This document shows, one piece after another, positions 15,754 through 23,977 of a stretch of DNA of 48,258 bases. The notes beneath the pieces were generated by a model, which saw only the letters and a program-made list of their open reading frames with translations, did no database searches and was not told where the DNA came from. Source of the DNA: Rhodococcus sp. (in: high G+C Gram-positive bacteria) (lineage in GTDB: Bacteria; Actinomycetota; Actinomycetes; Mycobacteriales; Mycobacteriaceae); assembly GCA_004211695.1 (NCBI GenBank), contig SEEV01000008.1, positions 1 through 48,258 on the forward strand. The letters run 5' to 3'. Each line of letters starts with the position of its first letter. Positions within the stretch are counted from its first letter, which is position 1. Made by a program: the position numbers and the translations under genes.

Positions 15754-16674
15754 ATGCCATTGCACCCCCAGATCGCTCAGCTGATCGCCACCCTTCCCGC
15801 CCCGCCCGAGGGCCCACTCGACCCGGTGGCCATGCGCGCCGGCGAGGAGTCGCAGGTTGCCCCGGTTGCGGAACGGCTGCCACTCCTCGCAGTCGAGGAC
15901 ACCGCAGCGGGTGACGTTCCGGTCCGGATCTACACACCGGTCGAGTCCGACTCCTACGGACTGCTCGTGTACTTCCACGGCGGCGCGTTCTTCCTCGGCA
16001 GCCTGGACACGCACGACCACGTCGCGCGGTCCCTGGCGAAGGAGACCGGGCTCAGGGTCATCTCCGTCGGCTACCGCCGGGCGCCCGAGGCGGCCTTCCC
16101 GGCCGGCCTCCAGGATTGCCACGTGGTGGTGCGGTGGGCTGTCGAGAACGGCGAGGACCTGAAGTGGGACGGTGGAACCCTCGCGCTCGCCGGCGACAGT
16201 TCGGGCGGCACGTTCGTCGCCGCCGTCGCTGCGCTGGCCCACGACGAGGGATTCGACCGGATCACGCACCAGATTCTGTTCTACCCGTCGCTGGACCTGG
16301 ACTTCGACGTCGACCGCTACGCCTCCCTGCGGGAGAACGCCGAAGGGTACGGCGTGGAGACGGCCGGGTTGAAGGGTTTCAACGCCTTCTATGTCGACAG
16401 CGGCGCTGACCCGGCGGACCCACGCGTTTCCCCGATCAAGCGGAAGGATCTCGCCGGGCTGCCCCCGGCGCTGATCGTCACGGCCGAGTACGACCCGATG
16501 CGTGACGAGGGTGAGCTGTACGGTCGGCGGCTGAACGAGGCGGGAGTGGAGGCGACGGTCAGCCGATACAGCGGCGCCAACCACGGGTTCGCCCAGAACT
16601 TCACCTGGATCCCGGAGTACCACAAGGTATTCGAGGAGACGGCCGAGTTCCTTGCGTCCGCCCCGGAGAAGTGA
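15754..16674 (+). CDS. Alpha/beta hydrolase, hormone-sensitive lipase family esterase
   Basis: A 306-residue HSL-family (family IV) carboxylesterase. The oxyanion-hole motif HGGAF is at residues 75-79 and the nucleophile elbow GDSSGG at 147-152, with S149 as nucleophile. The acid residue is D246 in EYDPMRDEG and the base H276 in GANHGFA, so the catalytic triad is complete. It hydrolyses short-chain or small-molecule esters. The start follows the previous stop by 16 bases, and its own stop is separated by one base from the next start. Its place between a monooxygenase and a metallo-hydrolase suggests ester or lactone cleavage of a catabolic intermediate. Confidence 0.92.
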   Translation: MPLHPQIAQLIATLPAPPEGPLDPVAMRAGEESQVAPVAERLPLLAVEDTAAGDVPVRIYTPVESDSYGLLVYFHGGAFFLGSLDTHDHVARSLAKETGLRVISVGYRRAPEAAFPAGLQDCHVVVRWAVENGEDLKWDGGTLALAGDSSGGTFVAAVAALAHDEGFDRITHQILFYPSLDLDFDVDRYASLRENAEGYGVETAGLKGFNAFYVDSGADPADPRVSPIKRKDLAGLPPALIVTAEYDPMRDEGELYGRRLNEAGVEATVSRYSGANHGFAQNFTWIPEYHKVFEETAEFLASAPEK

Positions 16675-16675
16675 C

Positions 16676-17617
16676 ATGACGCAGGACGTGAAGATTCATC
16701 CACTCGTCTCGCCCTGGGGTAGATTCGGTCTCTACAGCTTCTTCATCGACGCCCCCGAACCGGCGATCGTCGACACCGGGATCGCCTCGTCACCCGCCGA
16801 GGGCATGGCCCCCGCGCTGGAGGCCCTCGGGCGCAGGATCGAGGACGTTCGCTGGATCCTGTTGACCCACGGCCACATCGACCATATCGGCGGCGCGTAT
16901 GCGCTGTGGGAGCTCACGGGCAGGCGCGCCCAAGTCGTGATCCACGAGGCCGACGCGCACCTGTTGCGGTCGCGGCAGGCACACGTCGACGAGTACACGG
17001 GGGTACGTGGGCAGTATCTGAACGACCCGCAGGGTGTGAAGAAGCAGAAGGCCGCGACGGAGGCGGTCATCTCCGGAGAGATGGAGCCCACGATGCTCGT
17101 ACTGGGCGGCGAAACCCTCTCCCTCGGTGGAGATGTCACCGTCTCCGTGCATTCCATCCCGGGCCACACCGCCGGATCGGTTGCTTACGTGGTGAACGGT
17201 CAGAACTCCGTGTTCGTCGGCGACGCCGTGCAGGTGCACGGCGCGGCCAACGGTTTCCCCGGGTACGAGGATCCGGACGCCTACCGGTCGAGCGTGCAGT
17301 TCCTGCGTGACGAGATCCGGCCGCAACACCTGTACCTGGGCCATCCGTACCGCCGGGCGGACGGGGTGGCCTACGGTGTCGAGCTCGACCGTGACCAGGC
17401 CGCCGAGGCGCTCCGGGAAAGCGCCGACATCGAGGTCGGCGTCCGCGGCGCAGCACATCAATGCCTGTGCGGCGGTCTGCAGGAGACGGACTCGGCGTAC
17501 TCACCGTTCGCCCGGGTCGCCGACGATCTCGGCTACGAGGGCGACCCCACACTCGAACCGTCCCCGTTCTTCACGACGCTGCACGGCTACCGCACCCGGT
17601 TCGACAAAAAGGCTTGA
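16676..17617 (+). CDS. Metallo-beta-lactamase-fold hydrolase
   Basis: A 313-residue MBL-fold enzyme. The zinc-binding motif THGHIDH is at residues 64-70, with H164 in IPGHTAGS, D183 in FVGDAVQVHG and H223 in YLGHPYR, giving a full binuclear site. MBL-fold catabolic hydrolases open lactones or cleave thioesters and amides; quorum-sensing lactonases and glyoxalase II share this motif set. ATG 16676 begins one base after the preceding stop. The C-terminal part (CLCGGLQETDSAYSPFARVADDLGY) is unusual and may form a lid. This is the third hydrolase fold in the operon, so several hydrolytic steps or several ester bonds are implied. Confidence 0.9.
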   Translation: MTQDVKIHPLVSPWGRFGLYSFFIDAPEPAIVDTGIASSPAEGMAPALEALGRRIEDVRWILLTHGHIDHIGGAYALWELTGRRAQVVIHEADAHLLRSRQAHVDEYTGVRGQYLNDPQGVKKQKAATEAVISGEMEPTMLVLGGETLSLGGDVTVSVHSIPGHTAGSVAYVVNGQNSVFVGDAVQVHGAANGFPGYEDPDAYRSSVQFLRDEIRPQHLYLGHPYRRADGVAYGVELDRDQAAEALRESADIEVGVRGAAHQCLCGGLQETDSAYSPFARVADDLGYEGDPTLEPSPFFTTLHGYRTRFDKKA

Positions 17618-17638
17618 CAGAAAAGGAGTTTCGCGATC

Positions 17639-19372
17639 ATGGCTGAGTTTCGAACGTTGGACGCGGGTGGGCAGAAGATCGTCGTCCGCAAGAATCTTCA
17701 AGTGCCGATGCGGGACGGTGTCACGCTCGTCGCCGACTCGTACTCCGGTGTCGACGACAAGCCCCGGCCCGCGTTGGTGGCTCTGAGCCCGTACGGCAAG
17801 GAACTGCAGGCACTTGCCCTCACGACGCCGCCGCAACGCCGTCCCAGTCCGATGTGGGACGGTTGCATCGAGGCCGGCGACATCGCCCGCGTCGTCGCGG
17901 AGGACTACGTCCACGTCATCGGCGACCTGCGTGGCTCCGGTGGTTCCGGCGGCGAGCACGTCGGCAACTACAACGCCGGCGGCGTGTCGCTCGGCCAGGA
18001 TGCGTACGACTTCATCGAGTGGGTCGCCGAGCAGCCGTGGTGCGACGGCAACGTCGGCATGATCGGCATCTCCTACTTCGGTTCGATGCAGGTGCTGGCC
18101 GCTGCGGAGCGTCCACCGCACCTGAAGGCGATCTTCGTCAGCGGCGGTCACTACGACTTCTACGAAACCACCTACCACGGCGGGATCATGTGGTTCATGC
18201 CGCGCGCCGCCCGCGAGGGCCGCGGCGGCGATTCCGGCTGGGCCTTCACCGACAACGTCAAGTCCCGCATGCTCGAGACGTACAGCCCGGAGGAGATCGA
18301 GGAGCGCGTCGCCAAGCGCCTCGAGGATCCGGATGTGGCCGCGTGGCCGAACCTGGTCCACGTGCTGAACTACCCGAAGCACCACGAGGCCTGGTTCGAC
18401 ATCGTGATGAACGATCTCGACGGCGAGTGGTACGAGGAGCGCAACCCGATCACACTGGCCCCGAACATCGATATCCCCGTCTACCTGCAGATCGACCAGG
18501 GCCGCGGCTGGACGATGGACGGCACGATCGACCTCTTCGATGCCGTCAAGGGCCCGAAGAAGCTGGACATCGGCCCCTACCCGCCGATGCAGTCGCGCCC
18601 CTTCGTCGAGGAGCACGACAAGATGTTCCGGTGGTACGACTACTGGATCAAGGGCATCGACAACGGCGTGATGGACGAGCCGGCAGTCTCCGTCTTCGTC
18701 GAGGGCTCACGGACGCACGTGACAGGCAGTCAGTGGCCACCGAAGGACGTGGAGTACCGGTCGCTGTACCTGCGACCGCGTCGAAAGCTCTCCTTCGAAC
18801 CTGAGCCCATGGGCGCCGAGTACGCCGCGCCCGACGGGTTCTACCAAGCGCCCCTCACGGTCACCGACCGGGTCGAGATCCTCGACTGGAGCACCGCGCC
18901 GTTCGAGGCGGATACGGAGATGATCGGCACGGGCGCCGCGCATCTCTTCGCGGAGATCGACCAGGAGGACACGAATTTCATCCTGCGCCTGTGGGACGAG
19001 ACGCCCGGCGGCTCACGCCAGCTGATCACCACGGGCTACCTCAAGGCCTCGCACCGTGAACTCGACGAGCGCACCACCGAGGGCAACCCGCACCACTCGC
19101 ACACCCGCGCCGTCCCGGTCGAACCGGGGAAGGTCGAGGAATATGTGTTGCGCCTGTACCCGTTCGCGAACACGTTCAGGCCCGGCCACCGCCTGGTGGT
19201 GGAGTTGTCGAACGACGAGCCACTGGCCGACGCGCACAACGCGCTACTGCCGCCGGATGCCTTCCACCTCCCGGTCGGTCGCCCCGTCACACACAAGATC
19301 TACCGCGACGCGGCGCACCCGTCCCGTTTGGTACTGCCGTTCACGACGCGCGAGGCGGGGGACAATACGTAG
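17639..19372 (+). CDS. CocE/NonD-family hydrolase (X-Pro dipeptidyl-peptidase S15-like), catalytic His apparently missing
   Basis: A 577-residue CocE/NonD-type protein: alpha/beta hydrolase core, helical cap and C-terminal jelly-roll domain (from about residue 380, including the FRPGHRLVVELSND segment). VPMRDGVTLVADSY at 22-35 is the typical N-terminus and GISYFG at 143-148 carries the nucleophile S145. The acid is probably D294 in GWTMDG. The histidine normally found in the GPW-H motif is absent here; the segment reads IGPYPPMQSRPF (311-322). Other landmarks, such as RWYDYWIKGIDNGVMDEP, are normal. Family members cleave cocaine esters, acyl amides or glutaryl groups. AAAAGGAG precedes ATG 17639. 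Activity is uncertain because of the missing His. Confidence 0.87.
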   Translation: MAEFRTLDAGGQKIVVRKNLQVPMRDGVTLVADSYSGVDDKPRPALVALSPYGKELQALALTTPPQRRPSPMWDGCIEAGDIARVVAEDYVHVIGDLRGSGGSGGEHVGNYNAGGVSLGQDAYDFIEWVAEQPWCDGNVGMIGISYFGSMQVLAAAERPPHLKAIFVSGGHYDFYETTYHGGIMWFMPRAAREGRGGDSGWAFTDNVKSRMLETYSPEEIEERVAKRLEDPDVAAWPNLVHVLNYPKHHEAWFDIVMNDLDGEWYEERNPITLAPNIDIPVYLQIDQGRGWTMDGTIDLFDAVKGPKKLDIGPYPPMQSRPFVEEHDKMFRWYDYWIKGIDNGVMDEPAVSVFVEGSRTHVTGSQWPPKDVEYRSLYLRPRRKLSFEPEPMGAEYAAPDGFYQAPLTVTDRVEILDWSTAPFEADTEMIGTGAAHLFAEIDQEDTNFILRLWDETPGGSRQLITTGYLKASHRELDERTTEGNPHHSHTRAVPVEPGKVEEYVLRLYPFANTFRPGHRLVVELSNDEPLADAHNALLPPDAFHLPVGRPVTHKIYRDAAHPSRLVLPFTTREAGDNT

Positions 19373-19407
19373 CGAGCTGATCGAGCACAGGAGACGGGAG
19401 GCGACCG

Positions 19408-19833
19408 ATGACCGCAGCACACGCTGTCTCGATCGCGGTGACCTTCGTCTGGCTGGGGATGGTGGTCGCGATCTCGTTCCTCGAGGCGCCGCTGAAGTTC
19501 CGCGCACCCGGGGTGACGGTGCGGCTCGGGTTGGGGATCGGCCGGCTGGTGTTCCGTGCCCTGAATGTCACCGAGGTGGTCTGGGCGGCACTGCTCGTTG
19601 CCGGGCTCCTCGTCGGCGGGCTGCCTGCCGGGGTGCTGGCAGCGGGAGCGACGGCGGTCGCGGTACTCGTGGTGCAACTGGTCGGTGTTCGGCCCCGGCT
19701 GACACGTCGATCCGACCGCGTCCTCGCCGGTGAAGAGGTTCCCCGTTCTCACGCGCACTACGCCTACATCGGCCTGGAAGTGGTCAAGGTCGTTGCGCTG
19801 CTGGTAGCCGGGATCTTGTTGCTTGGGGCGTGA
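19408..19833 (+). CDS. Small integral membrane protein, unknown function
   Basis: A 141-residue protein with four probable membrane segments, at about residues 5-25, 48-68, 70-93 and 116-139. A conserved-looking FLEAPLKFRAPGVTVRLGLGIGRLVFRALN stretch lies between the first two. I do not recognise a named family. GGGAGG lies before ATG 19408. It is 35 bases after the CocE-like gene on the same strand and probably the last gene of the operon. It could be a transport or sensing component, but nothing in the sequence shows this. The final codons form half of an inverted repeat with the end of the convergent LysR gene. Confidence 0.7.
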   Translation: MTAAHAVSIAVTFVWLGMVVAISFLEAPLKFRAPGVTVRLGLGIGRLVFRALNVTEVVWAALLVAGLLVGGLPAGVLAAGATAVAVLVVQLVGVRPRLTRRSDRVLAGEEVPRSHAHYAYIGLEVVKVVALLVAGILLLGA

Positions 19834-19874
19834 GATTTCGGGAAGTGACCTGGGGCCGGGGAGGGATCACGCCC
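19826..19874. terminator. Inverted repeat spanning two convergent stop codons
   Basis: GGGCGTGA at 19826-19833 and TCACGCCC at 19867-19874 form a perfect 8-bp inverted repeat, each arm containing the stop codon of one of the two convergent genes. The 33-base loop is long and there is no T-run, so termination activity is uncertain. Confidence 0.3.
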
Positions 19875-20766
19875 TGCGCCCGGCCTTCCTGATCACGTCG
19901 CGCAGTACGCGGGTGACGGTCTGCACCGCAGGCGACGGGTTGGAATCCTGCCAGGCCATGGCGATGGGGAGGGTGGGGACGTCGCCCGCGATGGGCAGGT
20001 ATTCGACACCGTCCATCGTGAGGTGCGCCGTCGAATCGACCACCACGGCCACCCCGACTCCCGCGCCGACCATCGCGAGGAGGCTGTACGGGTCGGGTGC
20101 CTCGTGCGCGACGACGGGGGCGAATCCTGCTGCCGCACAGAGTGCGAGCGTGGCGTCGCGGACCACGGAGCCGTGTTCGGCGGGGTAGATGACGAACCGC
20201 TCGCTCGCCAACTCCTGCGGCGCGACCGCACCGGCGTCCACGAGACGATGCCCGGCCGGGACGGCGACCATCAGTGCCTCCTCGCGGACGGTGTGGGTGG
20301 CGAAGCCCCGGGGGACCGGCAGCCCCACGATGCCCATGTCCAGGGTTCCGCGCGCGAGGGCGTCGAGCACCTCCCCGGAGTACATCTGCGGGCGGAGGTC
20401 CAGTTCGATTCCGGGGTAGGTGTCGGCGAGGGATCGGGCCAGGACGGAGAGCACCGTGTAGCCGCCGGCGCCGCCGAAGCCGACGGTCACGCGCCCGGTC
20501 TCCCCGGCGGACGCCGCCTGCGCGATGCCGCGCACGATCCCGATCTGCGCCTCGATGACCCGGGCCGGGGCGACCAGCGCCTCGCCCGCGGCCGTGAGCC
20601 GCACCGAGCGGGTGGTGCGGACGAACAGGTCGGTGCCCAGCTCACGTTCGAGCGCCCGCACGGTCTGGCTGAGCGGCGACTGCGCGACATGGAGACGCTC
20701 GGCGGCCCGCCCGAAGTGCAGTTCTTCCGCTACCGCGAGGAAGGCGTGCAGGTGACGGAGTTCCAC
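19867..20766 (-). CDS. LysR-family transcriptional regulator
   Basis: A 299-residue LysR regulator. MELRHLHAFLAVAEELHFGRAAERLHVAQSPLSQTVRALERELG forms the winged helix-turn-helix, followed by TDLFVRTTRSVRLTAAGEAL. The effector domain starts near residue 90 (VTVGFGGAGGYTVLSVLARSLAD). It is divergent from the MHS transporter at 20907, which heads an operon with an acyl-CoA dehydrogenase and a CoA transferase; that operon is the likely target. It is similar in its N-terminal domain to the LysR at 5400, which also neighbours a CoA transferase / acyl-CoA dehydrogenase pair, suggesting related control logic. Confidence 0.92.
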   Translation of the reverse strand: MELRHLHAFLAVAEELHFGRAAERLHVAQSPLSQTVRALERELGTDLFVRTTRSVRLTAAGEALVAPARVIEAQIGIVRGIAQAASAGETGRVTVGFGGAGGYTVLSVLARSLADTYPGIELDLRPQMYSGEVLDALARGTLDMGIVGLPVPRGFATHTVREEALMVAVPAGHRLVDAGAVAPQELASERFVIYPAEHGSVVRDATLALCAAAGFAPVVAHEAPDPYSLLAMVGAGVGVAVVVDSTAHLTMDGVEYLPIAGDVPTLPIAMAWQDSNPSPAVQTVTRVLRDVIRKAGRRA

Positions 20767-20906
20767 GACCCCTCCTCGGGACTATGTGTCTGGATCACCT
20801 AAACAAGCTGAATTAAGTCTTGGACTCTACACGGAATCCCGACCATAGTGATGCACACCACCTCCACATCGGTGTGACGCCCCGAGCACGAAAGTCAGGG
20901 AGAACC

Positions 20907-22271
20907 GTGAACCCGAATCCCGGCCGCGACGCGGCACCACCCGAATACAGCACCCGGCAGGCACGTAAGGCGGGAGTCACCGCCTTCGTCGGCACGACCA
21001 TCGAATGGTTCGACTTCTACATCTACGGGACCGCGTCCGCGCTCGTGCTGGGCCGGCTGTTCTTCCCCGACGCCTCGCCCGCGGTGGGCACCCTCGCCGC
21101 GTTCGCGACGTTCGCGATCGGATTCGTGGCACGCCCGCTCGGCGGCATCGTGTTCGGTCATTTCGGTGACAAGTTCGGACGCAAGAACGCCGTGATCATC
21201 ACGCTGGCGCTCATGGGGTTCGGAACGGTCGGAGTGGGGTGTCTCCCGACCTACGCGCAGATCGGGATCTGGGCGCCCATCCTCCTCGTCGCGCTCCGCG
21301 TGGTGCAGGGCATCGCGATGGGCGGCGAATGGGGCGGCGCGGTGCTCATCGCCACCGAGTTCGCGCCACCGAACAAGAAGGTGCTGTACGGCGCGTTCGC
21401 GCAGCAGGGTTCGCCCGTCGGCAACCTGCTCGCCACGCTGGCGTTCCTCGCGCTGACCCTGATGTCGGACAGCGTGTTCGAGTCCTGGGGCTGGCGTCTG
21501 CCGTTCCTCGCGTCCGCCGCCCTCGTCGTCGTCGCGCTGTACATCCGGCTGCGCATCTCGGAGACCCCGGAGATGAAGAAGGCCGTCGTCGCGCAGGAAC
21601 GCACCCGGATGCCGCTCGTCGAGGTGCTGCGCTCGCACCCCGTCGAACTCGTCCTCGGTGTGGGCGCGGTGGTCGCGGGCGTCGCCATCACCTACGTCAA
21701 GACCACGTTCGCGCTCGCCTGGGCCACCGCCGATCTCGGGTTCGACCGCGGCGACTTCCTGCTGGTGATCACGGTCGCGCTCGTCGCGCAGGTGCTCGTC
21801 CAGCCGTTCGGCGCGGTGCTGGCCACACGGATCGACCCGTCACGCGCGGTGCGGTGGATGCTGCTCCCGGAGTTGGTCCTGCTGCCGCTGATGTTCCTTT
21901 TCGTGCAGACCGGGTCGATGCCGCTGGCCATGCTCGGCATGGTGCTGGCCACCGCGCCGCACGCGATGTACTACGCGGCGCTCGCCGGCATCCTCGCCCA
22001 GGTGTTTCCCACCACCGTGCGGTACACCGGTATCTCGCTGTCGTACCAGTTGTCGACGGCGATCTTCGCCGGAACCGCCCCCATGCTCTGCCAGTTCCTG
22101 CTCACCCACACCGACTCGATCTGGCCGGTGGTCGCCCTCGGGCTCGGCTACGTCGTGCTCTCGCTCGCGTGCATGACCCTGCTGCTCCGCAGGGGCGAAG
22201 CCCGGAAGAGCCGAGACGCCGAGCCCCGTCCTGCCCACTCCTTGACCCGGAAAGATGCTGCCCAATCATGA
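20907..22271 (+). CDS. MFS transporter, metabolite:H+ symporter (MHS) family
   Basis: A 454-residue 12-helix MHS-type symporter. Signatures: GTTIEWFDFYIYGTASALV in the first membrane segment, the motif A loop HFGDKFGRKNAVI, and VQGIAMGGEWGGAVLIATE, typical of shikimate, alpha-ketoglutarate, citrate and betaine uptake carriers. GTG 20907 is preferred because AGGGAG is correctly spaced and the protein begins as family members do; a TTG 87 bases upstream gives a non-homologous extension. The stop overlaps the next start (ATGA), which ties uptake to the acyl-CoA dehydrogenase and CoA transferase that follow. The substrate is likely an organic acid. Confidence 0.9.
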   Translation: MNPNPGRDAAPPEYSTRQARKAGVTAFVGTTIEWFDFYIYGTASALVLGRLFFPDASPAVGTLAAFATFAIGFVARPLGGIVFGHFGDKFGRKNAVIITLALMGFGTVGVGCLPTYAQIGIWAPILLVALRVVQGIAMGGEWGGAVLIATEFAPPNKKVLYGAFAQQGSPVGNLLATLAFLALTLMSDSVFESWGWRLPFLASAALVVVALYIRLRISETPEMKKAVVAQERTRMPLVEVLRSHPVELVLGVGAVVAGVAITYVKTTFALAWATADLGFDRGDFLLVITVALVAQVLVQPFGAVLATRIDPSRAVRWMLLPELVLLPLMFLFVQTGSMPLAMLGMVLATAPHAMYYAALAGILAQVFPTTVRYTGISLSYQLSTAIFAGTAPMLCQFLLTHTDSIWPVVALGLGYVVLSLACMTLLLRRGEARKSRDAEPRPAHSLTRKDAAQS

Positions 22272-23977
22272 ATTTCGCTCACACCGACCCCGCGCTACGC
22301 GCCGTCGTCGCCCGCTGGACCGCGCCGTGCGACAAGTTGGACGCGCTGCTCGACCGGCTCGGTGCCGACGCCGCCGACCGGCTCGACGCTCTCGCTGCCA
22401 CCGCCGACAAGAATCCGCCCGTGCTCGAGCAGTTCGACCGGGACGGTGACCGCATCGATCGGATCGCGTACCACCCGGCCTACCAGGAACTGTGCCACGC
22501 CGCGTACAGCGAGTACGGACTGTCGGCACTGTCGCACCGTGGCGGCCTGCACGGCTGGGACGCCGTGCCGCCGCACCTGGTGAAGTACCTCGCGTCGTAC
22601 GTGTTCGTGCAGGCCGAGTTCGGGCTCGCATGTCCGGTGTCGATGACGGATGCCGCCGCCCGCACGCTGCGCATGTTCGGCGACCCGGAGGTGTTCGGCA
22701 CCTGGATCGACGCACTGACCTCCACCGACCCGGAGCGGGCGATGACCGGCGCGATGTTCATGACCGAACCGCAGGCCGGCACCGACATCGCCCGGACGGA
22801 GACGCGTGCGGAACGGGACGGCGACGGGTGGCGGCTGACCGGGAAGAAGTGGTTCGCGTCCAATCCCGACGCCGACGTCATCATCACCCTGGCCCGGTTC
22901 CCCGGCGGCGACGACCACACGACGCGCGGCGTCGGAATGTTCATGGTGCCCAAGGTTCTGGAGAACGGCGAGCGCAACGGCTACACGATCGACAGGCTGA
23001 AGGACAAGCTCGGCACTCGGTCGATGCCCAGCGGTGAGGTGTCGCTGACCGGCGCGTATGCCCTGCAGGTCGGCGAACTCGACCGCGGGTTCCGGCAGAT
23101 GGCCGAGATGGTGAACACCTCGCGGCTCTCCAACGCGATGCGGTCGAGCGCCCTGATGCGCCGGGCGGTGCGGGACGCCGTCGAGCACACCCGGCAGCGA
23201 GAAGTATTCGGCAAGAAGCTGTTCGATCAACCCCTCATGCGCGCCACCCTGCTACCCCTCGCCCTCGACGCCGAGGCGGCGCTCTCCCTCGTGGCGTACA
23301 GCGCGCAGTGCCTGCAGGCGGCCGACGCCGGAGACGACTCCGCGCGCGGGTTGATCCGGGTTCTCACGCCGCTCGCGAAGCACTACGTCTGCAAACGGGC
23401 CCGCGCCGTCACCGGCGAGGCCATGGAGGTCCGCGGCGGCAACGGCTACATCGAGGAATGGGCCCACGCCCGCCTGGTCCGCGACGCCCACCTGGGCTCG
23501 ATCTGGGAAGGATCGAGCAACGTCATCGCCCTGGACGTGCTGCGGTGCATGCGCAAATTCGGTGCGCACCGTCAACTCGCGGACACGATGCGCGGCGTCC
23601 TCGCCGAGCTCGGACCCGACTGCGCCGCCGGTGCCGAGGTGCTCACCCGGCGGTGGGACGACCTGATCGCGGAAGGCGACCTGCTGGTCGCCGGAGACGA
23701 GGACACCGCCCAGGCCGGGTGCGCGCGCTACGCGAACGAACTGGCCCGCGCGGCGATGGCGACCCTGCTCTACGACCTCGCCGATTTCGGGATCACCACG
23801 GGCAGCGGCTACCGATCGCTGCTCGTGGCGAACGCCTACCTCGCCGGCGACTCCGGCCACGTCCCGGCCGCGGCCCTGCGCGAACTGGCCGCCGTCGTCG
23901 ACGGCACCGACGTCGACGCCCACGCTGCCCATGACGCCGCACCCCGAACCGATTCGGCGACAGGAGTTCTGCTGTGA
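22268..23977 (+). CDS. Acyl-CoA dehydrogenase, AidB-like long form
   Basis: A 569-residue acyl-CoA dehydrogenase with the long AidB-type architecture rather than the usual 380-400 residues. Motifs are MTGAMFMTEPQAGTDI (flavin and substrate binding), GKKWFASNPDADV, TRSMPSGEVSLTGAYA, and the C-terminal GSIWEGSSNVIALDVLR that corresponds to the AidB IWEGSGN motif and contains the catalytic-base glutamate position. An extra C-terminal helical domain of about 120 residues follows. It starts in an ATGA overlap with the transporter and ends in a GTGA overlap with the CoA transferase, so the three are translationally coupled. It probably dehydrogenates the CoA thioester made by that transferase. Confidence 0.9.
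   Translation: MNFAHTDPALRAVVARWTAPCDKLDALLDRLGADAADRLDALAATADKNPPVLEQFDRDGDRIDRIAYHPAYQELCHAAYSEYGLSALSHRGGLHGWDAVPPHLVKYLASYVFVQAEFGLACPVSMTDAAARTLRMFGDPEVFGTWIDALTSTDPERAMTGAMFMTEPQAGTDIARTETRAERDGDGWRLTGKKWFASNPDADVIITLARFPGGDDHTTRGVGMFMVPKVLENGERNGYTIDRLKDKLGTRSMPSGEVSLTGAYALQVGELDRGFRQMAEMVNTSRLSNAMRSSALMRRAVRDAVEHTRQREVFGKKLFDQPLMRATLLPLALDAEAALSLVAYSAQCLQAADAGDDSARGLIRVLTPLAKHYVCKRARAVTGEAMEVRGGNGYIEEWAHARLVRDAHLGSIWEGSSNVIALDVLRCMRKFGAHRQLADTMRGVLAELGPDCAAGAEVLTRRWDDLIAEGDLLVAGDEDTAQAGCARYANELARAAMATLLYDLADFGITTGSGYRSLLVANAYLAGDSGHVPAAALRELAAVVDGTDVDAHAAHDAAPRTDSATGVLL

Noticed and set aside
20781..20849. ACTATG ... CATAGT repeat between the LysR gene and the MHS transporter
   Set aside because: Six-base arms more than 55 bases apart are weak evidence for an operator.
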